DNA of 17,452 nucleotides, from NCBI GenBank assembly GCA_012032975.1, contig JAAUPU010000003.1, positions 1 to 17,452 of the forward strand, written 5' to 3'. Made by a program: the position numbers and the translations under genes. The DNA is from Caldilineaceae bacterium. GTDB taxonomy: Bacteria > Chloroflexota > Anaerolineae > Caldilineales > Caldilineaceae. Shown here one piece after another: positions 1-5,955 of this stretch. The notes under the pieces were generated by a model. That model saw nothing but the letters and a program-made list of their open reading frames with translations, made no database searches and had not been told where the DNA came from. The first letter of the stretch is position 1, and each line of letters begins with the position of its first letter.

Positions 1-2
1 GG

Positions 3-817
3 TCCACCGAGAGACGCCCGCCCGCTCGCTCCACTTGCCGGACGCTGCTTGCCGAGCAATGCGGACGTCGCCTGGCCACGATACATCTGAGCGACACACG
101 CGATCCAGCCCAGTTGGAACGGCAACTGCAAAGGGCGACGGCAGAGGGCGCCGAGTTGGTTGTGGTCGATGCGATGACCGACGAGGAGCTGGCCGCGATT
201 GTGACCGCGGCAGAACGTGCACTTCCCGACGTGGTCTTTGTGGGCAGCGCTGGTCTGGTGGGCGCGCTTGCCACGCACAGTGCCCGACAATTTGCCACGC
301 CGATGAGAAATCTATCGGCGAAGATTGCGGACAGCGCTGCACCGATCCTGGCCGTGATCGGCAGCGGAAGTGTGATGGCCCAAGAGCAGCTAGCCAGCGT
401 GCGCCGCGACAACAGGGTCGTCTATGTGGAACTCTCGCTTGAGGAACACAGACCCAACCCCCTCTCTTCCAGGGGATCGATCGATGCGACACGGTGCTCT
501 GTCTCGCGCCGCCACAGCCTGGCGCGGTGTTGGATGGAGCCGCGGCCCGGCGCCTGGCCGCCAGGCTGGCGGACGCAGCCATGCTCGCCATCGAATCGCT
601 CGACCCGCAACGGCTGATCCTCAGCGGGGGCGATACGGCAATCCATGTGCTGGACAGATTGGGAATCGAGCGACTCGATGTGATAGCAGAACAGATGCCG
701 GGGATGCCGCTCTGTCGCGGCCGCGACAGGGGCGGTCGGCTTCGCGAGGTGGTCTTGAAAGCTGGCAACCACGGTCATGCGCAGACGTTGTTGCAGCTAT
801 TCGCCATGAAGCTTTAG
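3..817 (+). CDS. Four-carbon acid sugar kinase family protein (DUF1537/OtnK-like), 5' partial, one frameshift
   Basis: This is the C-terminal part of a DUF1537/OtnK-type kinase, a family that phosphorylates four-carbon acid sugars such as threonate, erythronate or denolate. The frame is open from the window edge, so the N-terminal half is missing. The first piece (frame 3) reads through VVVDAMTDEELAAI and VFVGSAGLVGAL to LAVIGSGSVMAQEQL, the usual layout where the kinase C-domain begins. From about 443-480 the protein continues in frame 2 with RCDTVLCLAPPQPG, LILSGGDTAIHVLDRLGI and the terminal VVLKAGNHG, which matches the family's 'V.KAGGFG' ATP-site block. The break lies at or near a C5 run (458-462) and fits one lost base. 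About 270 residues are visible of the usual 400-450. The natural stop TAG is at 815-817. The gene converges on the SDR gene, and sugar-acid catabolism would suit that neighbour. The exact substrate cannot be read from this fragment. Confidence 0.8.
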
Positions 818-966
818 GCACTGTGGAAACGGAACGTCGAAATTGGAGATTCGTTCTCTGCTGGAGGCATTCAAAGCGCCAACCTCCAATCTCGGTAGCC
901 AACGCCCAGCTTTCTTTCCTGAATTCGTTCCTCGACCAGAAGAACCGTTACGCTACTCTTCCACCA

Positions 967-1770
967 TCACCACGCGGTCCAGCCTCCATCGACCAGGATG
1001 TTCTGTCCGGTGATATAGCTCCCGGCCTCGCTGGCCAGCAGCACGACCAATCCCTTCAACTCCTCGGGTCGGCCCATTCGACCTAGCGGTGTCTTTGCCT
1101 CCAACCTGCCGATAAACTCAGCCAGTGGCTCGCTGACCCGCGGCGGTGGGAATGGACCAGGCGATATCGCGTTGACCCGGATCTTCTCCTTGGCCCAGTA
1201 GACCGCCAAATGTCGGGTCAGATGGATCAGACCCCCTTTGAGTCCATGATAATTTGGCGGGCTGTTGATGGGCAGATCGGCGTAGGCGTCTGGGTAGCTG
1301 GCCACCACGCCATACATGCTGGCGATGTTGATGATCGAACCGGGTGCGCCTCGTCCACGAAGGTGATGGGCAACCTCGCGCGCTAGAAGAAAGTAGGCCG
1401 TCACGCCTGTATGATAGGCACGGTCGAAATCTTCGGCAGTCGCGGTGTCGATCTCGGTTGCAACGCCCCCATAGGCATTGTTGACCAGAATGTCCACCCT
1501 TCCCAGCTGTGCGACGACATCGTCTACAAAGCGGGGAATCGTCTCGGTGTCGCCCTGGTCAAAGGCCAGCCCGATGTGACCTTCGCCCGGCAAGGTGGCG
1601 GCAAAGGCAGCCGCACGTTCACCCTCTCGGCTGGTGACGGCAAGCGTCGCGCCCGCTTCGGCCAGGCCGCGGCTCATGGCAGAGCCTAGCCACCCCGATG
1701 CGCCGGTGACAATCGCCACTTTGCCGGACAGATCGAGCAGGTCATGGACAGTCCGTTCTTCACTCATCAT
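967..1770 (-). CDS. SDR family NAD(P)-dependent oxidoreductase
   Basis: This is an intact 267-residue cytoplasmic short-chain dehydrogenase/reductase. The Rossmann glycine motif is TGASGWLG (residues 22-29), a TGxxGxxG spacing instead of the classical TGxxxGIG. The NNAG motif is replaced by NNAYGG. The catalytic set is present: Ser in INIASMYG (about 151) and YHGLK (Tyr 174, Lys 178). RVNAISPGP and a C-terminal GQNILVDGGWTAW are typical of classical sugar- or gluconate-type SDRs. I chose the ATG at 1770 because GGAGGG lies 4 nt upstream; a second ATG follows at once (1767). A longer GTG start at 1794 has no ribosome site and would put a palindrome inside the gene. It lies 90 nt downstream of the redoxin gene on the same strand and may be co-transcribed with it. 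A role in sugar or sugar-acid oxidation is inferred from family and neighbour; the substrate is unknown. Confidence 0.93.
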   Translation of the reverse strand: MMSEERTVHDLLDLSGKVAIVTGASGWLGSAMSRGLAEAGATLAVTSREGERAAAFAATLPGEGHIGLAFDQGDTETIPRFVDDVVAQLGRVDILVNNAYGGVATEIDTATAEDFDRAYHTGVTAYFLLAREVAHHLRGRGAPGSIINIASMYGVVASYPDAYADLPINSPPNYHGLKGGLIHLTRHLAVYWAKEKIRVNAISPGPFPPPRVSEPLAEFIGRLEAKTPLGRMGRPEELKGLVVLLASEAGSYITGQNILVDGGWTAW

Positions 1771-1780
1771 GTCGCCCTCC

Positions 1781-1794
1781 GTGACGTGCGTCAC
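1781..1794. promoter_or_regulatory. Palindromic operator candidate (CRP/FNR-like) upstream of the SDR gene
   Basis: GTGACG-2 nt-CGTCAC forms a perfect 6-bp inverted repeat directly upstream of the GGAGGG ribosome site of the SDR gene. Read on the minus strand with one flanking base it is TGTGA-N6-TCACG, which differs by one base from the CRP-type consensus TGTGA-N6-TCACA. The position, between the redoxin stop and the SDR start, suits a repressor or roadblock site that uncouples the SDR gene from the gene upstream. Only the sequence symmetry is observed; regulator identity is a guess. Confidence 0.35.
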
Positions 1795-1860
1795 AAGAAT
1801 AATCGAGAATCCACGAAGACCCCGAAAGGAGACGCCGTGTGACTATGCGCAGCCCAACCA

Positions 1861-2572
1861 TCAAAGTCCCTGGGCGATCTGCTCGCGTTGCCAGCCAAAA
1901 TCGACCTCGCCGGCGTAGAATTTCTCTGGGTGTTCGATGGCCCAAATCTGTTTGCGGATGATCCAGTTGTCCGGCTCCAGCGCCACAGCGTCGCGCCAGG
2001 CGACCAAGGCCTTCTCGACATCGCCCTCGCGATAGGCCGCCAGCCCGCGCTGAAATTCGGCTAGAGCCTCATCGCTCTCGATGCCGCCGGCCGCTTCCGC
2101 CGCCTGTTGGATCGCGTCCAGGTCGGGCGACTGAGCAAAGCGCGTCGCCAACTCAGCATACTCAGCGCTGCGAATGTCAAAGCCGCCAAAGCGCGTGTAC
2201 CGGATCACGCCTGCCTCGTCCACAAAGACGCCGTTTGGGATCGCCTTGAAGCCGAACAGTTCGCCCAGCACGTTGTCCGCATCTACGACCGTGGTGAAGG
2301 TGGCCTTCGCCTGCTCCACATAGGGCCGCGCCTTGGCCGCACCCTGAAAATCCACCGCGACCGACAACAGTTCGACGCCATCGCCACGATGATCCGCATA
2401 AAAATTCCTGCCAGACCGGCAGTTGATGGCGACACGCTCACCACGACGCCCACATAAATAGGATGTACTTCTTGCCGTCCAGACTGCCCAGGGCGACGGG
2501 GTTGCCGTCCAGATCGGGCAGTGTGATGTCGGCGATCCGGTCGCCGACTTTGAGTGTTTCGGATTGTTGCAT
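1861..2572 (-). CDS. Redoxin / TlpA-ResA-like thioredoxin-fold protein with predicted selenocysteine (UGA at 2438-2440) and one frameshift
   Basis: The ATG at 2572 has AAGGAG 8 nt upstream. The N-terminal part (LKVGDRIADITLPDLDG) is a typical AhpC/TSA-redoxin opening. Strand beta-1 leads to LFMWASW, then an in-frame UGA (codon 45), then ACRHQLPVWQEF. The redox centre is therefore U-A-C-R, in place of the C-x-C or C-x-x-C expected at this point. The frame is the same on both sides of the UGA. One extra base occurs later in an A5 run on the plus strand (2400-2404). With that base removed the protein is 236 residues and continues LLSVAVDFQGAAKARPYVEQ, GFKAIPNGVFVDEAGVIRY, then a TPR-like C-terminal part (GLAAYREGDVEKALVAWRDA) ending RKQIWAIEHPEKF. 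A cytoplasmic thiol/selenol oxidoreductase is likely, since no signal peptide is visible. Gene callers will see only 1861-2367. Alternatives are a nonsense mutation or a base-call error at one Cys codon. Confidence 0.8.
2408..2440 (-). promoter_or_regulatory. UGA codon with bacterial SECIS-like hairpin inside the redoxin gene
   Basis: On the minus strand the UGA (2440-2438) is followed after 15 nt by CTGCC-GGTCT-GGCAG (2422-2408), a perfect 5-bp stem with a 5-nt loop. The loop starts 20 nt after the UGA. From established knowledge, bacterial SECIS elements lie just 3' of the UGA, with the apical loop roughly 16-37 nt away, and the E. coli fdhF element also displays GGUCU in its loop, which SelB contacts. 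The stem here is short and has no obvious bulged U, so the match is suggestive, not proof. Confidence 0.55.
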
Positions 2573-2649
2573 GTATGGCGCTCCTTTTTAGGGTACGTTC
2601 AGCGGCTGGACATTTTCAAAATGGACGGATCTACAACGTGTTCAGCAAT

Positions 2650-2678
2650 GGTCTCTCATCAGCTCAAGCAGCGAGACC
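2650..2678 (-). terminator. Inverted repeat after the deacetylase stop, weak terminator candidate
   Basis: GGTCTC (2650-2655) and GAGACC (2673-2678) can form a 6-bp stem just past the minus-strand stop of the deacetylase gene (TAG at 2681-2683). There is no clear U tract, so it could equally be an RNA-processing or stability hairpin. Between it and the redoxin start lies a second small palindrome, CATTTT-C-AAAATG at 2611-2623. The minus-strand TTGAAA there followed 18 nt later by TACCCT is a weak promoter candidate for the redoxin gene. Confidence 0.3.
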
Positions 2679-2680
2679 GT

Positions 2681-3430
2681 CTATTGCTGTCGCCACACGC
2701 TCAGATGACGGGCAATCGTCGCCACGGGCGCGGTCCAAATTCGGTCCCGTTGCCGGGCCAGGAAGGCGCACAGCTCGCGCAGATCTTCGACGGCGATGGA
2801 AAGGCCGCCTTCGCTGACGCCGTGAAAGGTCAAGACCGACCATCGTCCCTGGACCGCGGCCTGCTCTGCCAGGCCGACCATCTCTGCGCCGCTCATCCGC
2901 TCGCAGGGCGTCGACCAGAGATAGGCCAGGTCGCAGCGCAGCGGATCGTTGGGTCGCTCGCCTCTGCCACGGCCGGCCTGGCAATGTTGCGCAACCAGCG
3001 GCACGTAGCTCTTGCGCGACAATCCCTGGCCGACGAACGGTTGATAACATGGATAGCCAAACGAAACTGCGCCCTGGTCTGGAAACGCAACGTCCAGCCG
3101 ACGCCCGGCTTCGAGAATTTCGGCTTCCATCTCTTCGAGCGTCATCTCTTCCAAGCTGCGTCGCCCGTTGTCGGCGATGAAGGCAAAATTGTGCGAGCAG
3201 GGGTGCGAAACGGTGTGGTTGCCCATTTCGTGGCCGGCGTCGGCCGCCACACGCCACGGCGCAAGCGTCTCTTCCCACCCATCGCGCGGATTGACATAAA
3301 ACGTGGCCTGTAAGTTGTGGTCATTCAACATGGGCACAGCCAACGCAAGCTGCGACGCCATGCCATCGTCAAAACTGAGCGAGACCGCGCCCTCGCGATT
3401 CCCTGGCCACGGAGAAAGAGTCGTGTTCAT
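2681..3430 (-). CDS. Polysaccharide deacetylase (NodB-fold) family protein
   Basis: This is an intact 249-residue NodB-fold deacetylase (carbohydrate esterase 4 superfamily). It shows SLSFDDG (catalytic and metal Asp at about 21-22), the metal-binding HTVSH (72-76) within EMGNHTVSHPCSHN, a modified third motif FGYPCYQ (124-130) and LTFHGV near the C-terminus. The family removes N- or O-acetyl groups from chitin-like glycans, peptidoglycan or exopolysaccharide. No signal peptide or lipobox is visible, so it may act in the cytoplasm or on small substrates. The ATG at 3430 was chosen because AAAGG lies 7 nt upstream and homology-like sequence starts there. The open frame continues 81 codons further up, but that extension overlaps the repeat module and looks non-coding. 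It is followed by the redoxin gene after about 108 nt. Confidence 0.9.
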   Translation of the reverse strand: MNTTLSPWPGNREGAVSLSFDDGMASQLALAVPMLNDHNLQATFYVNPRDGWEETLAPWRVAADAGHEMGNHTVSHPCSHNFAFIADNGRRSLEEMTLEEMEAEILEAGRRLDVAFPDQGAVSFGYPCYQPFVGQGLSRKSYVPLVAQHCQAGRGRGERPNDPLRCDLAYLWSTPCERMSGAEMVGLAEQAAVQGRWSVLTFHGVSEGGLSIAVEDLRELCAFLARQRDRIWTAPVATIARHLSVWRQQ

Positions 3431-3475
3431 CTGCTTGCCTTTCACCAGTTGCTGAGGCGAATCCAGAATAAAAAG

Positions 3476-3563
3476 TATCCGCGAAGTCACGCCAAGTAAC
3501 ACGAAGAACGAGGTCAAATCTTGGTGTTCCTTGGCGCCCTTCTTGGGTAGATGTTTTCCTGCC
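3476..3563. repeat. Inverted intergenic repeat module, copy 1
   Basis: A 31-nt arm on the minus strand (3476-3506, starting CTTCGTG and ending GGATA) is followed by a 13-nt spacer beginning AAC. A plus-strand arm then runs over 3520-3563 (CTTGGTG ... GGGTAGA ... TTTTCCTGCC). Each arm is built of degenerate CTTCGTG-like units roughly every 10 nt, close to one helical turn. The same arrangement occurs at 4250-4334, including the AAC at the spacer start and the terminal TTTTCCTGCC. It lies in the 266-nt gap between the deacetylase and PPOX genes; I see no gene in that gap. It resembles degenerate CTTCGTG-rich intergenic repeats seen in other environmental genomes, but I cannot name a family. Confidence 0.6.
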
Positions 3564-3696
3564 AACGCTCGAAGTGAAGTCAGGTCGAAAACGAATGATT
3601 GGGTTGCCCAGGTCGTTGATTGGCAACGGCTCTGTGGACGGCGGAAATCGAACCGCCAATCGCTCATTCCCAAAGCGAACTCAATGAGAAAAGAGT

Positions 3697-4119
3697 TCAG
3701 GAGTAGTCCTGGCTGATGACCTTGTCCGGCTCGACCACGATCAACACAGCGGGCGTGGTGCGCACCATGTCGTAATAGCGCCGCGCGGCTTCGTCGCTGT
3801 CGTTGTATTTGCGGATGATGCGCCAGCGCATCTCCTCCTGGTTCGCCTCGTCCGGCTCAACCAACTGGGCGCGACCGCGCACGATCACGTAGCGAGAATC
3901 ACCCCGGCAGCCATCAATGCAGAGGCTGACGGAGGGGTCGCGACGCAAGTTGCGCACCTTCACCGTCTCGACGGTTGCGCTGACATAGATGCGCCCCTCT
4001 TCAAAGATGTACCAGACCGGGCTAAGCTGGGGCGCGCCATCGGGCGAATTGGTCGCCAGGATTGCATGTCGGTCCGCGGCAAGGAATTTTGCCACTTCTG
4101 CGTCTGCCATTGCTGCCAT
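3697..4119 (-). CDS. Pyridoxamine 5'-phosphate oxidase-like (PPOX class) flavin/F420-binding protein
   Basis: This is an intact 140-residue protein with the split-barrel PPOX pattern: AILATNSPDGAPQLSPVWYIFEEGRIYVSA, then VKVRNLRRDPSVSLCID, then RYVIVRGRAQLV. Members bind FMN or the deazaflavin F420 and reduce small organic substrates or act in cofactor oxidation. The length and the P-V-W-Y strand fit the small stand-alone PPOX class rather than PdxH, which is longer. The start at 4119 has GGGAGG 8 nt upstream; a second ATG at 4110 is less well placed. The gene is isolated, flanked on both sides by the inverted repeat modules, and transcribed in the same direction as its neighbours. F420 use is plausible for this class but cannot be decided from sequence alone. 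Confidence 0.88.
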   Translation of the reverse strand: MAAMADAEVAKFLAADRHAILATNSPDGAPQLSPVWYIFEEGRIYVSATVETVKVRNLRRDPSVSLCIDGCRGDSRYVIVRGRAQLVEPDEANQEEMRWRIIRKYNDSDEAARRYYDMVRTTPAVLIVVEPDKVISQDYS

Positions 4120-4249
4120 GAGGATTGCCTCCCAAAAAGTACGGTGATGGAGTTCGGTTGAATGCGCGTGTCAGATGATTCGTTTGGGGCGCGGTATGCA
4201 GTACGTGATGCATGAATTGTGTCGTCTTGGGCCACAGCACGAGAATGGC

Positions 4250-4334
4250 TATCCACTAAATCACACAAAGCCACACGAAGAACAGGCCACGACTTCGTGC
4301 CTTTTCGCAACCTTCGTGGATATTTTTTCCTGCC
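4250..4334. repeat. Inverted intergenic repeat module, copy 2
   Basis: A minus-strand arm at 4250-4280 (CTTCGTGTGGCTTTGTGTG ... GTGGATA) is followed by a 12-nt spacer beginning AAC. A plus-strand arm then runs over 4293-4334 (CTTCGTGCC ... CTTCGTGGATATTTTTTCCTGCC). By eye the left arm matches the left arm of copy 1 at about two thirds of positions, and the right arms share a TTTTCCTGCC end. The module ends exactly at the stop codon of the SsnA-type gene. As RNA it would fold into a long imperfect hairpin, so it may act as a transcript end for that gene. Confidence 0.6.
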
Positions 4335-5693
4335 TCAGGCGGCGTGGAAGCGTTCCCATGTCGCCGCCGCGGCCAACCGGCTACGCGCCGCAATCTCCCC
4401 CTCGTCCAGGGTGAGCAGCTCGCGGTTCCGCATCAACACCCGACCCTGAACCAGTGTGCTGTGCACATGCCCGCCGCCAACGCCAAAAAGGATGTGCCAG
4501 GGCAGGTTGGCCGCCGTCAGCGGAGTGGTCGGATGGTAGTCGAGCAAGATCAGGTCGGCGTAGGCACCCGGTGCGATGACACCGACTGGCCGGTGGAAAA
4601 GCCTTGCGGCCAGTCGTCGGTTGTTGCCTGTCGCCATCTCGACCACTTTGTCTGCACCCAGATAACGCGGGTCACTGTGCATTGCCTTCTGAAGCAGATC
4701 GGCCACCTTCATTTCGGCAAACATGTCGTTGCTGAAGCCATCGTTGCCGAGGCAAACCGCGATGCCGCCGCGCAGCATGGCGGTGACATCTGCTGCGCCC
4801 ACCCCGTTGTTCATGTTCGAGCGCGGCTGATGGCTGACGAAGCTGCCGCTCTCGCGCAACAACGCCATCTCCCAGGCGTCAATGTGGATGCAATGGGCCA
4901 GAAGGCTGTCTGGACCGGCAACACCAAAATCGTGGAGACGTTCGACCACCCGCTTGCCGGACTTGGCCACACTGTCATACTCATCAACAGGATGCTCAGC
5001 GACGTGGATGTGGAAGCCGCTCTGCCCATCCGCGGCTTCTACGCAACTGGTCAACGTCGTGTCGGAAAGGGTCAGGCTGGCGTGCATCCCAAAGAGCGAG
5101 GCCAGCCGCGTAGACAAGGGGGAAGCCGGCGATTGCCGCCGCGCCGCGGCCAGCCGCTTGGCAAAGCGCACGTTTTCGCGAATGCCCGCGTCTGCTGCGT
5201 CCGGGCCGTCCCGGTCGGTCACTTCATAACAGAGCGCAGCGCGCAGTCCACTCTCGTCGACCGCGTGGGCGATCACATCCAGGCTGCCGTCGATGGCGCG
5301 CTGGCTGGCATGGTGGTCGATCAGCGTCGTCGTGCCGTTGCGGATGGCGTCGACCAGGCATACCTGCGCCGAACAAGCGACGCCATCCAGGTCCAGCGCC
5401 CTGTCGAGCGGCCACCAGAGGCGTTCCAGAATTTCTGGGAAATCCTTGGCGGCTGGACCCGGGATGTACATTCCTCTGGCGAATGCGCCGTAGAAATGGG
5501 TATGCGCGCAGATCTGGCCGGGCATCAAAAGCAGGCCATCTGCGTTCCAGCGCTCGTCGTCGGGATAGAGGCTGAGCAGCTCCACGCTTGCGCCCAGCGC
5601 ATCGATCAGGCCATCGACCACGCGCACCGCGCCATCGCTCAGGATGCGTTGCTCGTCGTCAAAGGTGACCACGGTCGCGTTGTGAATGATCAC
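4335..5693 (-). CDS. ssnA: SsnA-type amidohydrolase (putative aminohydrolase, selenium-metabolism-associated family)
   Basis: This is an intact protein of about 452 residues in the metallo-dependent amidohydrolase superfamily (ATZ/TRZ type). Metal ligands are visible: HTHFYGAFARG (His 64 and 66), FHIHVAEH, LLAHCIHID and CLGNDGF. Blocks characteristic of SsnA are LWWPLDRALD, TTLIDHHASQ, SNMNNGVG and a C-terminal PTTPLTAANLPWHILFG with VHSTLVQGRVL, which closely parallel E. coli SsnA as I remember it. Members of the superfamily deaminate or dechlorinate N-heterocycles; the substrate of SsnA is not established. The family is linked to selenium-dependent molybdenum hydroxylase clusters. I chose the GTG start at 5693, with GGAGGG 5 nt upstream; the longer frame to 5738 runs through a tandem repeat. 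The hydroxylase partner genes are not in this window. Confidence 0.88.
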   Translation of the reverse strand: MIIHNATVVTFDDEQRILSDGAVRVVDGLIDALGASVELLSLYPDDERWNADGLLLMPGQICAHTHFYGAFARGMYIPGPAAKDFPEILERLWWPLDRALDLDGVACSAQVCLVDAIRNGTTTLIDHHASQRAIDGSLDVIAHAVDESGLRAALCYEVTDRDGPDAADAGIRENVRFAKRLAAARRQSPASPLSTRLASLFGMHASLTLSDTTLTSCVEAADGQSGFHIHVAEHPVDEYDSVAKSGKRVVERLHDFGVAGPDSLLAHCIHIDAWEMALLRESGSFVSHQPRSNMNNGVGAADVTAMLRGGIAVCLGNDGFSNDMFAEMKVADLLQKAMHSDPRYLGADKVVEMATGNNRRLAARLFHRPVGVIAPGAYADLILLDYHPTTPLTAANLPWHILFGVGGGHVHSTLVQGRVLMRNRELLTLDEGEIAARSRLAAAATWERFHAA

Positions 5694-5709
5694 AGTTGCC
5701 CTCCATCGT

Positions 5710-5737
5710 CGGACTGCACCCAGCCGGACTGCACCCA
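5710..5737. repeat. Tandem direct repeat (13 bp, 15-bp period) in the ssnA leader
   Basis: CGGACTGCACCCA occurs at 5710-5722 and again, perfectly, at 5725-5737. The pair sits 17-44 nt upstream of the GTG start of ssnA and downstream of a TACAAT box on the minus strand. It would therefore lie in the 5' leader or act as a regulator-binding direct repeat. Confidence 0.5.
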
Positions 5738-5752
5738 CTTTGCTTGCGGCCT

Positions 5753-5758
5753 ATTGTA
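5753..5758 (-). promoter_or_regulatory. Candidate -10 box for ssnA
   Basis: TACAAT on the minus strand lies 60 nt upstream of the GTG start, in the spacer between ssnA and the divergent epimerase gene. No convincing -35 is found at 16-18 nt; a TTGACG occurs but is too close (7 nt). Confidence 0.25.
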
Positions 5759-5875
5759 CCCTGGGCGTCAAGTTAGCCGGGAAAATCAGGCGGGCAGATT
5801 TGCCGATGGCGCGCGTCAACGCCATAATTGGCGCTAGAGACAAGTCTGGTCAACCATCGAACCGACAGCGCTGCA

Positions 5876-5911
5876 CAAGCGGGCCAACGCTCCCAAGCGG
5901 GCTTACGCTCC
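5876..5911. repeat. Tandem direct repeat (18 bp) upstream of the epimerase gene
   Basis: CAAGCGGGCCAACGCTCC (5876-5893) is followed directly by CAAGCGGGCTTACGCTCC (5894-5911), identical at 16 of 18 positions. It ends 44 nt before the ATG of the epimerase gene. A third, decayed unit may follow (CCGGGCGG at 5914-5921). It is a possible operator or the trace of slipped-strand duplication. Confidence 0.5.
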
Positions 5912-5955
5912 TATCCGGGCGGCGCGGCCAAGTTTACCATCGCCAGGAGCGAACC

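Noticed and set aside
818..966. Terminator between the convergent kinase and SDR genes
   Set aside because: Only weak stems of 6-7 bp with long loops and no T run could be found, so no feature is claimed.
1771..1794. Upstream GTG start for the SDR gene
   Set aside because: There is no ribosome site before it, whereas GGAGGG lies at ideal distance before the ATG at 1770/1767. The extra codons also cover a palindrome.
2438..2440. UGA as a plain nonsense mutation making the redoxin a pseudogene
   Set aside because: It falls exactly on the active-site Cys position, has a SECIS-like hairpin after it, and the remaining sequence is conserved in character. I keep it as the main alternative, not the preferred reading.
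3431..3673. N-terminal extension of the deacetylase up to 3673
   Set aside because: The extra 81 codons run through the inverted repeat module and show no signal peptide or domain, while the ATG at 3430 has a ribosome site and directly precedes the NodB domain.
4344..5837. Long plus-strand open frame of 497 codons opposite ssnA
   Set aside because: It is antisense to a fully recognisable amidohydrolase. Its translation has no domain character and results from the codon pattern of the GC-rich gene.
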